DNA of 64,000 bases from Jannaschia pagri. GTDB lineage: Bacteria > Pseudomonadota > Alphaproteobacteria > Rhodobacterales > Rhodobacteraceae. The position numbers and the translations under genes were made by a program. The notes under the pieces were generated by a model that had not been told where the DNA came from, made no database searches, and saw nothing but the letters and a program-made list of their open reading frames with translations. Each line of letters begins with the position of its first letter. Positions within the stretch are counted from its first letter, which is position 1. Below, piece by piece: positions 27,368 through 36,193 of the stretch. The stretch spans positions 21,329 through 85,328 of the forward strand of contig NZ_BPFH01000009.1 of the NCBI RefSeq assembly GCF_019655435.1, given 5' to 3'.

Positions 27368-27700
27368 GGATCAGCTGAGATTGCAGATCGAACTGGCAGG
27401 ATTGTTTCTTGGCACAATGGTTTAGGGGGCCGCACAGCCATTCCGATATTGTCCGATTGGGACAAGATTTTCTCTTGATCCACAAATGCAAACCGGCAAG
27501 CCTCTTCGCAAGCCTTCCGCTTTCCATCCATTTCGGACCTAGAAACTCAGGCTTCGAGGTGCGAAGCTTGTAGAAACCTGGAAAAACACGCTGATTCAAT
27601 CGTTAACGGACATCGGCAATTTCGCCGCAAGAGCAAAAAAAATGAACTGTAGCAGTCAAAATCGAACTTCGAATGAGCCCTCACCAAAGGATCGGTCCAC
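27368..27700. other. Intergenic region before the type III RM operon
   Basis: 333 bp without a convincing gene. It contains two tandem copies of the GAAACnTGnA-type 10-mer at 27563-27582, discussed separately, and probably the mod promoter. Confidence 0.5.
27563..27582 (+). promoter_or_regulatory. Two tandem 10-bp repeats upstream of mod (candidate operator)
   Basis: GAAGCTTGTA followed directly by GAAACCTGGA. The same 10-bp unit occurs three times in tandem at 35670-35699 in front of the excisionase-like genes. The shared sequence suggests one regulator for both transcripts, plausibly the XRE protein at 34787. Confidence 0.5.
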
Positions 27701-29836
27701 ATGTCGCGTCTGACTGATCTAATCGCCCAGGCGAAATCCAAAGACGCCGATCTCGGGCGGGAACTTGAGCGAGAGTTCAAGGCGCTGACGAATCGTCGTG
27801 CCTTTGGGCTCAACTTCGAACGCCATCGGCCCGAGAGTGTTGAGCTTCCGGGTAGGCCGGTACGCAAAGGCGACAAGGTGCGCGTGCTCCCCCCGCGCGG
27901 TGAGACGAAGAAGGGTGATCAACGGCTTTGGAAGGTGCGCAGCCTGTCTGGCAGAGGGGCGGAGCGCATGGCGCAGTTGGAGCTGATCGGTGCGGCGGAG
28001 CCTGAGACGCAAGACGTTGCGGTTGCAGACTTGATCGTGATCGCCGAGTTTCGCGATTACATCTATCCAGGGCTCGTCAGCACTGGAAAGGTCGAGCGCG
28101 GCGGCGACAAGCCCTATCATACAGTGATCAACGGCGAGAACTTCCACGCCCTGGAGGCGCTCACCTTCACCCATCGTGGCAAAGTTGACGCGATATATAT
28201 TGACCCCCCATACAATTCTGGCGCGAGGGATTGGAAGTACAACAATAACTACGTCGAAGGCGACGATATCTATCGTCATTCAAAGTGGCTTGCCATGATG
28301 GAGCGGCGGCTGTTGGTTGCTAGGCAACTACTCAACCCAAACGACTCCGCATTGATTGTTACAATCGACGAGAAGGAATACCTTCGTCTCGGTCTTTTGT
28401 TGGAGCAGACTTTTCCAGAAGCCCGAATTCAGATGGTTTCTTCGGTCATCAACCGTAAGGGTGTTGCAAGAGCCAAGGGGTTCTCGAGAGTTGATGAATA
28501 CTTGTTCTTTGTTGCACTCGGAGATGCAGGGGTTCAGCCCGCGCCATTGGATGTTCTTGGTCTCGGTGTAGGCATCACAAAAGAAAGACTGCCCGATATT
28601 TGGAACCCAGTAATGCGAAGGGGCAGTAACGCAGAAAGAACCCATTCTGAGGGGTGCTTTTTTCCGATCTACATCGACGAAGAAAATCAGCGCATCGTGG
28701 AGATCGGTGAAGCTCTTGGTTCGGGTAGAAGCCGACGCGAAGCCCCTGTGAAGCAGGGTCTTTTTGCATCTTGGCCAATACGACGGAATGGAGACGAAGG
28801 CGTTTGGCAAATGACCCCTGAGAACCTTCGCAAGCGAATGGCTGACGGCTTTGTGAAACTGGGTAGGAAAAACCCACAGACGGGCATGTGGACCGTCAAC
28901 TATCTGATCACGAAAGACATAAAGCGCGTGGAAGAGGGAGAAATCGTTTCTTCCGGACGCGACGAAAATGGTGCTCATATTCTTAGCTATCCAGATATGG
29001 CCAATCGCCCCCGAGTTCCCAAGACGATCTGGAATGTTGGCTCTCACGATGCAACAGAACACGGTAAGACGTTCCTACTGAATTTTCTTGGGCGAGAATT
29101 TCCGTTTCCCAAATCCCTGTATGCCGTTGAAGATGCACTTCGTTTCTTCGTTTCAAAGAAGCCAAATGCGACGGTCCTTGATTTCTTTTCTGGTTCTGGA
29201 ACCACGGCTCATGCGGTTATGCGTCTGAACAAGCAAGACGGCGGACGGAGACAGTGCATCTCAGTCACCAACAACGAAGTAAGCGCCACCGAGTTGTCGA
29301 AACTTAGGAAAGATGGACTTAGACCGGGTGATGCGGACTGGGAAAAGTGGGGTATTTGCGACTACATAACAAAACCGCGCATCGAGGCAGCAATCACCGG
29401 GAAAACTCCCGAGAACAAACCGATCAAGGGCGACTACAAGTTCACCGATGAGTTTCCCATAGCCGAAGGTTTTGACGAGAACGCTGAGTTCTTAACCCTC
29501 ACCTACGAAACCCCTATCGCGGTCAGCCACAACCGCGCATTCGCACGTATCGCTCCACTCTTATGGATGCGGGCTGGTAGCGAAGGGCGGCGGATCGACG
29601 CTGAACCGGCAGAAGGTTGGGAGGTGGCCGATACATATGGCCTTCTCACCAATCTCGATCGAGCGGGGCCTTTCTGCAGCGAAATTGCCGCCAAGAACGG
29701 AATCCGCATCGCTTACATTGTCACCAACGACGAGCGGCGCTTTCAGGCAATCACGCGGGAATTGCCAAAAGGTGTCGAGCCGGTGCGTCTTTACGAATCC
29801 TACTTGACCAATTTCCGCTTCGCGATGGGGCGCTAA
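27701..29836 (+). CDS. mod: Type III restriction-modification methyltransferase (Mod)
   Basis: 711 aa, ATG at 27701. The catalytic motif IDPPY is at ~167-171, with the SAM-binding motif DFFSGSGTTAHAV near residue 495 following it, the beta-class order usual for Mod proteins. The middle ~200 residues form the target recognition region. Type III Mod methylates adenine on one strand of an asymmetric site and is also needed for cleavage by Res. Length is normal and the gene looks intact. Res begins 3 nt after its stop. N6-adenine activity is inferred from DPPY; the recognition sequence cannot be read from the protein. Confidence 0.92.
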   Translation: MSRLTDLIAQAKSKDADLGRELEREFKALTNRRAFGLNFERHRPESVELPGRPVRKGDKVRVLPPRGETKKGDQRLWKVRSLSGRGAERMAQLELIGAAEPETQDVAVADLIVIAEFRDYIYPGLVSTGKVERGGDKPYHTVINGENFHALEALTFTHRGKVDAIYIDPPYNSGARDWKYNNNYVEGDDIYRHSKWLAMMERRLLVARQLLNPNDSALIVTIDEKEYLRLGLLLEQTFPEARIQMVSSVINRKGVARAKGFSRVDEYLFFVALGDAGVQPAPLDVLGLGVGITKERLPDIWNPVMRRGSNAERTHSEGCFFPIYIDEENQRIVEIGEALGSGRSRREAPVKQGLFASWPIRRNGDEGVWQMTPENLRKRMADGFVKLGRKNPQTGMWTVNYLITKDIKRVEEGEIVSSGRDENGAHILSYPDMANRPRVPKTIWNVGSHDATEHGKTFLLNFLGREFPFPKSLYAVEDALRFFVSKKPNATVLDFFSGSGTTAHAVMRLNKQDGGRRQCISVTNNEVSATELSKLRKDGLRPGDADWEKWGICDYITKPRIEAAITGKTPENKPIKGDYKFTDEFPIAEGFDENAEFLTLTYETPIAVSHNRAFARIAPLLWMRAGSEGRRIDAEPAEGWEVADTYGLLTNLDRAGPFCSEIAAKNGIRIAYIVTNDERRFQAITRELPKGVEPVRLYESYLTNFRFAMGR

Positions 29837-29839
29837 GAC

Positions 29840-32443
29840 ATGAAATTTACGCTCAAAGACTACCAAACCGAAGCCGTCGCCGAGGTGCTTCGCAACATGA
29901 AAGATGCGCGGTTCTTCTGGCAGGATCGGAAGATGAAAACCGCGTTTTCTCTAGCCGCGACGACCGGCTCCGGTAAGACCGTGATGGCAGCCGCCGTGTT
30001 CGAAGCGCTGCTATTTGGCAACGACGAATTGGAGTTTGAGCCGGACCCCGGCGCAGTTGTTATTTGGTTTAGCGATGATCCTTCACTCAACACACAATCC
30101 AAGTGGCGTTTGCAGGAAGCGTCTGACAAGCTGACGATCTCCGACCTGGTAACAGTCGAGAACACCTTTAATCGTGAGACGTTGGAGGCCGGGAAGATCT
30201 ACTTCCTGAACACCCAAAAACTGTCCAAAACGAGCCTTTTGACGCGCGGCCATGACCAAGATGACGAAAGCCTAGAAACGGCGGACGGACAGAAGATAAT
30301 GCCTGACATGCGGGCCTTCACCATCTGGGACACGATCCGCAACACCATCGATGATCCTGATTTGACACTCTACTTAGTGCTGGACGAAGCACACCGTGGC
30401 ATGAAGCCCGACGGCAGTATGTCTGCGGCCTCTGGCAGGCAGACCATCGTAAAGCAGCTTATCAACGGGTCAGGCGGGACGCCTGCCATTCCCATTGTCT
30501 GGGGGGTCTCCGCTACCGTGGATCGCTTCAATAAGGCTTTGGAAGGGATGCAAGGGCGAACAACGCTGCCGCATGTCCAGGTGGATGCCGGGCTTGTCCA
30601 AGCATCGGGACTTCTGAAGGACACGATCACAATGGACGTGCCCGATGAAGCCGGGGATTTCGAAACCGTCCTTCTGCGTCGCGGGGCCGACAAGCTTCGC
30701 GAGATAAGCGAGGCTTGGGCGACCTATGCCGATGAGCAGGGAGATGGAAGCGAGGTTGAGCCGCTCATGGTCCTGCAGGTGCCGGATGCGCCAGACAAGA
30801 TGGATATCGCGAAATGGCTCGACGTAATCCTCGAACGCTATCCCGAGCTGCCAGAAGAAAGTATTGCAAATGTGTTCGGCGAACACAAAACCGAGACCTT
30901 TGGGCAGCATACTGTCCCGTATATCGAGCCGCAGCGGGTGCAGCAGGACGATTGGGTGCGGATTCTAATCGCCAAGAACGCGATCAGCACCGGATGGGAT
31001 TGCCCAAGGGCGGAAGTGATGGTTTCGCTGCGGGCCGCGTCAGACAAGACTCATATCACGCAGCTTTTGGGCCGGATGGTCCGCACACCACTTGCACGCC
31101 GGATATCAGGCAACGACCGTTTGAATGCCGTCGATTGTTTGCTGCCAAACTTCAACAAAGAAGCCGTTGAGGCGGTGGTCGATCAGTTGATGAAGGGTGG
31201 AGATGGTGGCGAGGAACTACCAGGTCGCCGTGTTCTGATTAATCCCAAAGAGATGGAGCCCAATCCGGCCATCGATGACGACGTGTTCGAAAAGCTGACA
31301 TCGTTACCTTCACAGACCTTGCCGAAGAAACAAGCCCGGCCAGTCAAGCGTCTGACTGCTTTGGCCCATGAGCTGGCTATGGATGATCTTCTGCCAGATG
31401 CGGGTAGCAAAGCTCATGCTGCGATGCATGCGGTTCTTGACACAGCTCAACAGACATATGCTTCAAAAATCGCTGATGCACGTGCCGGTGTGATGACGGT
31501 CGAAGGGAAAACTCTTACGGCCGACACCGAGACCCAGAAGACAACATTCAATGACTTTGTCGAAGCTGCGGACTATGCCGTTATCGAAGATGCTTACAGG
31601 CGCGCAGGGCGAGCAATTAGCCCTGATCTTGCGACCAGCTACGCAGAACATCTTGCAGCGAGCATGGAGGATGAAGAGGACGAAGAGGAAGCTTTGATCG
31701 AAGCGCATACGATCATTGCCGCACTCGGATTAGTGCCGAAGATCAAAGACGATCTTGAAGCAGAGGCCGAGAAGTTGGCCCGGCAGTGGTTGGGTGAATA
31801 CAAAGACGGGATCAAGGGGCTGACTGACGAGCGGCAAGAAGTATACCGCCAAATCCAAGAGATGAGCACTGATCCTCTTCCGGTTGAAATTGCACGCCCG
31901 CACATGTGGCTCCAGCCAACATCACTTCGTGAAAATGGTGTTGAGCGGGAGTTGGAGAGGTTTGAACGACATCTCCTCTGTGATGAGGAGGGAATGTTCC
32001 CGGAGTTCTTTAAGTCGTCTTGGGAGCCTGCTGTTTTGAAGGCTGAGTTGAGCCGTGAAGGAAATATCGGCTGGTATCGCAATCCAGGGCGCGCAAGCCA
32101 GGACTCTCTTGGGGTCGTTTATGAAGAAGCAGATGAGAACCGCATTGTGCGTCCCGATTTTATTTTCTTCTCACGCTCGGAAAGCGGAACTGTCGTTGCC
32201 GATCTGGTCGATCCGCACGGACACTACCTAGCAGACGCGCTTCCTAAGCTTAAAGGGCTCGCAGCTTATGCTGCAAACAATTCAAGGCTGTTCCGCCGGA
32301 TTGAAGCAATCACGAAATTTACGAACCCGGACCGCTACAAGATGCTCGACCTTACTCGGGAAGAAGTCAGAACTGCGATTTTTGCGGGGACAAGTGCTGA
32401 AGGGCTCTATGCTGGCCAATCAGCGGACGATTACGAGGTATGA
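29840..32443 (+). CDS. res: Type III restriction endonuclease subunit (Res)
   Basis: 867 aa. A superfamily 2 helicase core: Q-tip FTLKDYQTEAV, Walker A TTGSGKT (41-47), DEAH box VLDEAHRGM (~185) and a motif VI-like TQLLGRMVRTPLARR (~410). A C-terminal nuclease-like region contains VRPDFIFFSRS and VADLVDPHGHYLADALPKLKGLA, the form seen in one branch of type III Res proteins. Res uses ATP to slide or signal along DNA and cuts 25-27 bp from a site when two inverted unmethylated sites meet. It is 3 nt from Mod and surely cotranscribed. No disruption seen. Confidence 0.92.
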   Translation: MKFTLKDYQTEAVAEVLRNMKDARFFWQDRKMKTAFSLAATTGSGKTVMAAAVFEALLFGNDELEFEPDPGAVVIWFSDDPSLNTQSKWRLQEASDKLTISDLVTVENTFNRETLEAGKIYFLNTQKLSKTSLLTRGHDQDDESLETADGQKIMPDMRAFTIWDTIRNTIDDPDLTLYLVLDEAHRGMKPDGSMSAASGRQTIVKQLINGSGGTPAIPIVWGVSATVDRFNKALEGMQGRTTLPHVQVDAGLVQASGLLKDTITMDVPDEAGDFETVLLRRGADKLREISEAWATYADEQGDGSEVEPLMVLQVPDAPDKMDIAKWLDVILERYPELPEESIANVFGEHKTETFGQHTVPYIEPQRVQQDDWVRILIAKNAISTGWDCPRAEVMVSLRAASDKTHITQLLGRMVRTPLARRISGNDRLNAVDCLLPNFNKEAVEAVVDQLMKGGDGGEELPGRRVLINPKEMEPNPAIDDDVFEKLTSLPSQTLPKKQARPVKRLTALAHELAMDDLLPDAGSKAHAAMHAVLDTAQQTYASKIADARAGVMTVEGKTLTADTETQKTTFNDFVEAADYAVIEDAYRRAGRAISPDLATSYAEHLAASMEDEEDEEEALIEAHTIIAALGLVPKIKDDLEAEAEKLARQWLGEYKDGIKGLTDERQEVYRQIQEMSTDPLPVEIARPHMWLQPTSLRENGVERELERFERHLLCDEEGMFPEFFKSSWEPAVLKAELSREGNIGWYRNPGRASQDSLGVVYEEADENRIVRPDFIFFSRSESGTVVADLVDPHGHYLADALPKLKGLAAYAANNSRLFRRIEAITKFTNPDRYKMLDLTREEVRTAIFAGTSAEGLYAGQSADDYEV

Positions 32444-32554
32444 GCAATCAGACTTGAAGCTTTTAACACATATAGCAAAAGCTCAGAACTTTGATTTTTC
32501 TGGCGGTTAAGGCGAAGAATACTCGGCTAAAGCCGTACTTTTTGAGGTAGTACT

Positions 32555-34420
32555 TTGAAACTTGAGTCCTTTGAAATCCACGGCTTTCGTGGGTATCGCG
32601 AAAAACGAAAAGTGGCGTTTTCGAATTTGACGACATTCGTCGGCAAAAATGACGCGGGAAAATCCTCTTTGATGGATGCGATGGACCTGTTCTTTGATGC
32701 GGCGGCCAAGCTCGACAAGGACGATCTTTGTGTTTCGGAAGGTGTTGCGCAAGTCGAACTGGTTGCCGAGTTTACCGGCTTTCCCGAAGAAATCGTTTTG
32801 GATGCAACGTCCACGACCAGCCTTTCTGCTGAGAAGTTGTTGTACGTTCGAGATGGGTTGCCGCCTCTGTTACGTATCATAAAGCGCTATGCGGCGGGAA
32901 AAGCTGCGGAGGTTTTCATCCAGGCGATGGTTCCTGGGATCGACGGTGTCGGTCACCCCATTCTCTTGAAACAGGCTGACCTTCGCGCGCTTGGAAGAGA
33001 TTTGGGATTGGAAGACGGTATTCCCGGTGCCGAACGGACCAAAAACCCGCCTTGGCGTGCCGCTATTTTTGAATATTTTGCAGCTGCTCCTGTCATTGAA
33101 GTCGAGGTGCCAATTACCAAGGACGACGCAAAGAAAATCTGGGATCAGATACGGCCGCACATCCCGTACTTTTGTCTGTTCAAGGTGGATCGCGCGAGCT
33201 CAGATCAAGATGATGAAGCGAAAAACCCGTTGGCCGCCGCAGCGAAGATCGCGATAGCTGAGCGTGAAGAAGAAATTGCCAAGATTGTCGAGGGTGTTGA
33301 AGAGCGAGCAACTGATTTGGTGATGCGAACGCTTGAAAAGCTCCAAGAGATGGCGCCTGAACTTGCGGTTGGCTTAAGTCCTGACATTGCAGGACATCCC
33401 AAGTGGGACGGCTTCAAGACGACCTTGAAGACAGAAGGGGGCATACCATTCAATAAGCGAGGTTCTGGAACGAAGCGCCTCGTACTGTTGAATTTTTTTC
33501 GTGCCGAGGCCGAACGGCGTTCGGAAGAGGACGGAAGAGGCATAATCTATGCGTTTGAAGAGCCTGAAAGCTCCCAACATCCTGAAAATCAGAGACTTTT
33601 GCTTGATAGCTTCAAAGGGCTTTCCGAAAGCGGAAATTCCCAAGTTGTTTTGACAACCCATTCGCCATTGGTGGCTCAGAACTTGCCTGTTGCGTCATTG
33701 AAGCTTGTTCGGAAGCAAGATGATGATCAGCTTCCGATCATCGATCAAGTGGTCGAAGGTGATCCCGATGCTGACGGGATCCTTGAGGCAATTGCCAACG
33801 AGTTAGGTGTTCTCCCAGATAGCCGTTTGGTCGCTCTCTTAATGGTCGAGGGGCCGAATGACGTAAACTTCTTTCGAAACATCTACGGTGCTGTTGCCGG
33901 AATTGACCCGGACGTAATCGACTTGGAGTCGTCGCAGAATATTGCAATCGTTCCCATGGGCGGTTCGGACCTAAAGCACTGGGTGTCCAAACAGTATTTG
34001 AAGGGCGCTGGTTGCGTTGAATATCACATCTATGACCGAGACTGTGGACCAGACGACGCCCCTAGCTATGGCGGATACGTAGATCAGGTAAACGATGCAC
34101 AGGATGCCAATTCGGCTCGCCTTACTACTAAGCGAGAAACGGAAAATTATCTGCACCCGGCGGCGATCCAAGAGGCGCTAGACGTAGAGGTCGAAGTCAC
34201 AGACTTTGCTGATGTTCCTAGCCTCGTCAGTGAAGCGAGCAAAAACACCCAACTAGCTCCTGATATGGGTGCAGGAACTGCAAAACGCCTTTTGAATGAG
34301 CGCGCGGCGAAGCAAATGAATGCGGACCGGTTACGGGAAGCCGATCAAGCAGACGAGGTTGTGGGGTGGTTTCGCGACATGACGCAAATCGTTAGGGAAC
34401 GTTTGGCTGAACGAATGTAG
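32555..34420 (+). CDS. OLD-family ATP-dependent nuclease (AAA ATPase plus TOPRIM)
   Basis: 621 aa from a TTG at 32555 with GAGG upstream. An ABC/SMC-like ATPase part has FEIHGFRGY, Walker A GKNDAGKS (~30-37) and the signature/Walker B region FEEPESSQHPENQRLLL (~335). A TOPRIM domain follows from ~430: LLMVEGPNDVNFF, then HIYDRDCGPDD. This is the OLD/GajA layout, ATP-regulated nucleases used in phage exclusion. It starts 111 bp after Res, same direction. A short inverted repeat with a T-run at 32524-32543 may partly separate the transcripts. No UvrD-like GajB partner is present; the Res helicase is the neighbour instead. Confidence 0.87.
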   Translation: MKLESFEIHGFRGYREKRKVAFSNLTTFVGKNDAGKSSLMDAMDLFFDAAAKLDKDDLCVSEGVAQVELVAEFTGFPEEIVLDATSTTSLSAEKLLYVRDGLPPLLRIIKRYAAGKAAEVFIQAMVPGIDGVGHPILLKQADLRALGRDLGLEDGIPGAERTKNPPWRAAIFEYFAAAPVIEVEVPITKDDAKKIWDQIRPHIPYFCLFKVDRASSDQDDEAKNPLAAAAKIAIAEREEEIAKIVEGVEERATDLVMRTLEKLQEMAPELAVGLSPDIAGHPKWDGFKTTLKTEGGIPFNKRGSGTKRLVLLNFFRAEAERRSEEDGRGIIYAFEEPESSQHPENQRLLLDSFKGLSESGNSQVVLTTHSPLVAQNLPVASLKLVRKQDDDQLPIIDQVVEGDPDADGILEAIANELGVLPDSRLVALLMVEGPNDVNFFRNIYGAVAGIDPDVIDLESSQNIAIVPMGGSDLKHWVSKQYLKGAGCVEYHIYDRDCGPDDAPSYGGYVDQVNDAQDANSARLTTKRETENYLHPAAIQEALDVEVEVTDFADVPSLVSEASKNTQLAPDMGAGTAKRLLNERAAKQMNADRLREADQADEVVGWFRDMTQIVRERLAERM

Positions 34421-34435
34421 AATGAGGCTGCTCAA

Positions 34436-34663
34436 ATGTTTAAACGAAGAAAAGCTCCAATATTGGAAGGGCTTGAAGGAAAACCGGCGTGCCAAAACTG
34501 CAAATTTGGCGTATCAAACGAGGATGTTTGGCAGTGTCGGCGATACCCGCCTTCAGCCGTAAGGCGAGGCGGCGGCAATGTGATGTTGACTGTAGGGTTT
34601 GAAATTCCCTCGGTTACGCCAGGATATTGGCGCGGTGAATATACCGAAAGAGAAGTCGGTTGA
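34436..34663 (+). CDS. Small Cys-rich protein behind the OLD nuclease, unknown
   Basis: 75 aa, ATG at 34436 with GAGG upstream, 15 nt after the nuclease stop. It carries CQNCKF and QCRRYPP, three cysteines in C-x2-C-x12-C spacing, suggesting a zinc- or iron-sulfur-binding knuckle with the fourth ligand elsewhere. Similar tiny proteins are common in phages and islands. Tight linkage suggests a partner or regulator of the nuclease, which is inference. Confidence 0.6.
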   Translation: MFKRRKAPILEGLEGKPACQNCKFGVSNEDVWQCRRYPPSAVRRGGGNVMLTVGFEIPSVTPGYWRGEYTEREVG

Positions 34664-34786
34664 ACACTGGGGCTCGCTAACAGATAACGTCACAAAACCT
34701 GCTCTCAAACGCGAATACCGGCGTTCCGCCCTTGCATTGATCTGAAAGCGGCCGCAAGCTTTCCCGCAAGCTTTCCGGACCGGGGT

Positions 34787-35596
34787 TCAAGGATCAGTCT
34801 CCGCACAGTTTTCCCGGATCATGTCCAGCACACCGTTGGTCTTCATTCTTCGGGCTTGCGTCACGCGGGTTAAAGCTTGGTCAAATTGCTCATCGTCGCC
34901 GGTTGCGTAGGATTGCTGCAAGAGCTGGAATTGCTGTTCAACGCTTTCGGCAAGAGCCTTGTCGCTATCTCCGGCAAGTATCGGGCTTTGGTAGCTCGGG
35001 TTCTTCAGCTCTTTGTCTAGTTCTTCAGCCATTTCCTCGTCAGCCAGATCATCGGTCAACCGTTGAGCGACTCTCTTGATCGAATGATCCGTCCGCCGAA
35101 TGGAGTGAGGCCAGTCAGCGACTTTGAGTACAACGTGTGCTACGACCTTATCGACTGGCGCGGAGCGATAGGCCTTCAGGCAAGCCGCAAAGAGGCTGAT
35201 GGCAAGCCTGGCGTCGTCTAGTCGGCAACGCCTATGTGGTACTTCCGGTGGCAGTCCAAAGACATCGGATAGCTCAACGTCACCACGAGTGACGATCTCT
35301 TCGACTATGTCGCCCGGCACGGGCGTAGCGCCAGTCTCATAGTTGTAGAGTGAACGGCGAGTTATATCCAATTCATCGGCGAAGTCTGTTTGGGATAGCC
35401 CGCGTTTCTTGCGGTACTCGGTAATGCCCTTCGCGAGTGAGGCGGGCTTTCGTGTTCGCTTGAGTTCCTTTGTGCGCTTTTCGGCAAGGGTAATTTCATA
35501 CCGCTTCTGCCACGCAGCTTCGCGTTGTTTCTGGTCCCAAGTCTCGAGTCGGCGCAGATCACTTCCGGGAAACTCAAAAACTCGACCTTTGGACAT
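34787..35596 (-). CDS. XRE-family transcriptional regulator
   Basis: 269 aa; AGGAGG precedes ATG 35596. The helix-turn-helix of the Cro/CI type lies at ~60-110: ITEYRKKRGLSQTDFADELDITRRSLYNYETGATPV. The remaining 160 residues are helical and acidic, perhaps for oligomerisation or ligand sensing. It is divergent from the excisionase-like genes, across a gap holding three tandem 10-bp repeats that also occur before mod. It probably represses its own promoter, the excision genes and perhaps the restriction operon, like controller proteins of RM systems. This wiring is inferred from the shared repeats. Confidence 0.78.
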   Translation of the reverse strand: MSKGRVFEFPGSDLRRLETWDQKQREAAWQKRYEITLAEKRTKELKRTRKPASLAKGITEYRKKRGLSQTDFADELDITRRSLYNYETGATPVPGDIVEEIVTRGDVELSDVFGLPPEVPHRRCRLDDARLAISLFAACLKAYRSAPVDKVVAHVVLKVADWPHSIRRTDHSIKRVAQRLTDDLADEEMAEELDKELKNPSYQSPILAGDSDKALAESVEQQFQLLQQSYATGDDEQFDQALTRVTQARRMKTNGVLDMIRENCAETDP

Positions 35597-35669
35597 TCGC
35601 GCCTCCTAAATTCTGAGAAAATATCTTCCCATATGGCCGGAAGGTTTGTCTAGGCCGGGATTGTCTCTG

Positions 35670-35699
35670 GAAACATGCAGAAACTTGTAGAAACCTGAA
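35670..35699 (+). promoter_or_regulatory. Three tandem 10-bp repeats (GAAACnTGnA), candidate operator
   Basis: Units at 35670, 35680 and 35690: GAAACATGCA, GAAACTTGTA, GAAACCTGAA. One unit per helical turn places successive contacts on the same DNA face, typical for cooperative binding of an excisionase or repressor. It lies between the divergent XRE gene and the small gene at 35715. Confidence 0.6.
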
Positions 35700-35714
35700 A
35701 AGCAAGACATTTTG

Positions 35715-35930
35715 ATGAGGCTGCAAGTGCAAAATCTCGACGACATGCTGACCCCGGAAGAGTGGTGTAAGAAGCTGCGCAAGACAGGCGCAATCGTGTC
35801 GGCAAGGGCATTGCGGACCAAGGCGCGCGAGCATGGTCAGTACTATTCGATTGGTCGTGCGATGATGTTGTCTGCCCAGCAGCTCGAAACCCTCATGAGG
35901 CTTGATGCTTCGAACAAGGGGGCAGAGTGA
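35715..35930 (+). CDS. Small excisionase-like protein
   Basis: 71 aa from ATG 35715. MLTPEEWCKKLRKTGAIVSARALRTKAREHGQYYSIGRAMMLS resembles the winged-helix/MerR-like fold of excisionases, in which a short helix pair contacts tandem repeats near the attachment site. Its start is only 15 bp from the three tandem 10-bp repeats. It leads a run of small overlapping genes ending in the integrase. The assignment is by position and fold impression. Confidence 0.55.
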   Translation: MRLQVQNLDDMLTPEEWCKKLRKTGAIVSARALRTKAREHGQYYSIGRAMMLSAQQLETLMRLDASNKGAE

Positions 35931-36193
35931 TGGATTTCAGCGTCAAAGCAATCAGCCTGGTTTCGTCTGATGACCTCGCATCGGCGCTTGGCTTTGCGTC
36001 CCCGAACGATGCGTTTCGCGGGTTCTGTCGCAATCTGGGGATCACGCCAGTTCGAAGAAACCCGAACTTCTTCGACCCCAAACTTGTAAGGCTTCGCTTG
36101 GATCAAGCCCAAGGGCTACCTGCGGCTGCAGCGGCTGCCGCGAACGAAGGCGACCTTGTGGAAGCGAGGAGGGCGAGACGTGCCGCGCAGTAG
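35930..36193 (+). CDS. Small protein between the excisionase-like gene and integrase, unknown
   Basis: 87 aa from ATG 35930, overlapping the previous stop (TGATG). DDLASALGFASPNDAFRGFCRNLGITPVRRNPNFFDPKLVRLRLDQ suggests a helix-turn-helix or DNA-binding accessory protein. It runs 14 bp into the integrase start. It could be a second directionality factor. Not recognised by name. Confidence 0.5.
   Translation: MDFSVKAISLVSSDDLASALGFASPNDAFRGFCRNLGITPVRRNPNFFDPKLVRLRLDQAQGLPAAAAAAANEGDLVEARRARRAAQ

Noticed and set aside
28328..29062. 244-codon open frame opposite mod
   Set aside because: Antisense to the middle of an intact Mod with conserved motifs.
32555..34420. Gabija (GajA) assignment for the OLD nuclease
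   Set aside because: No UvrD/PcrA-like GajB gene next to it; the neighbour is the type III Res helicase, so only the OLD family is claimed.
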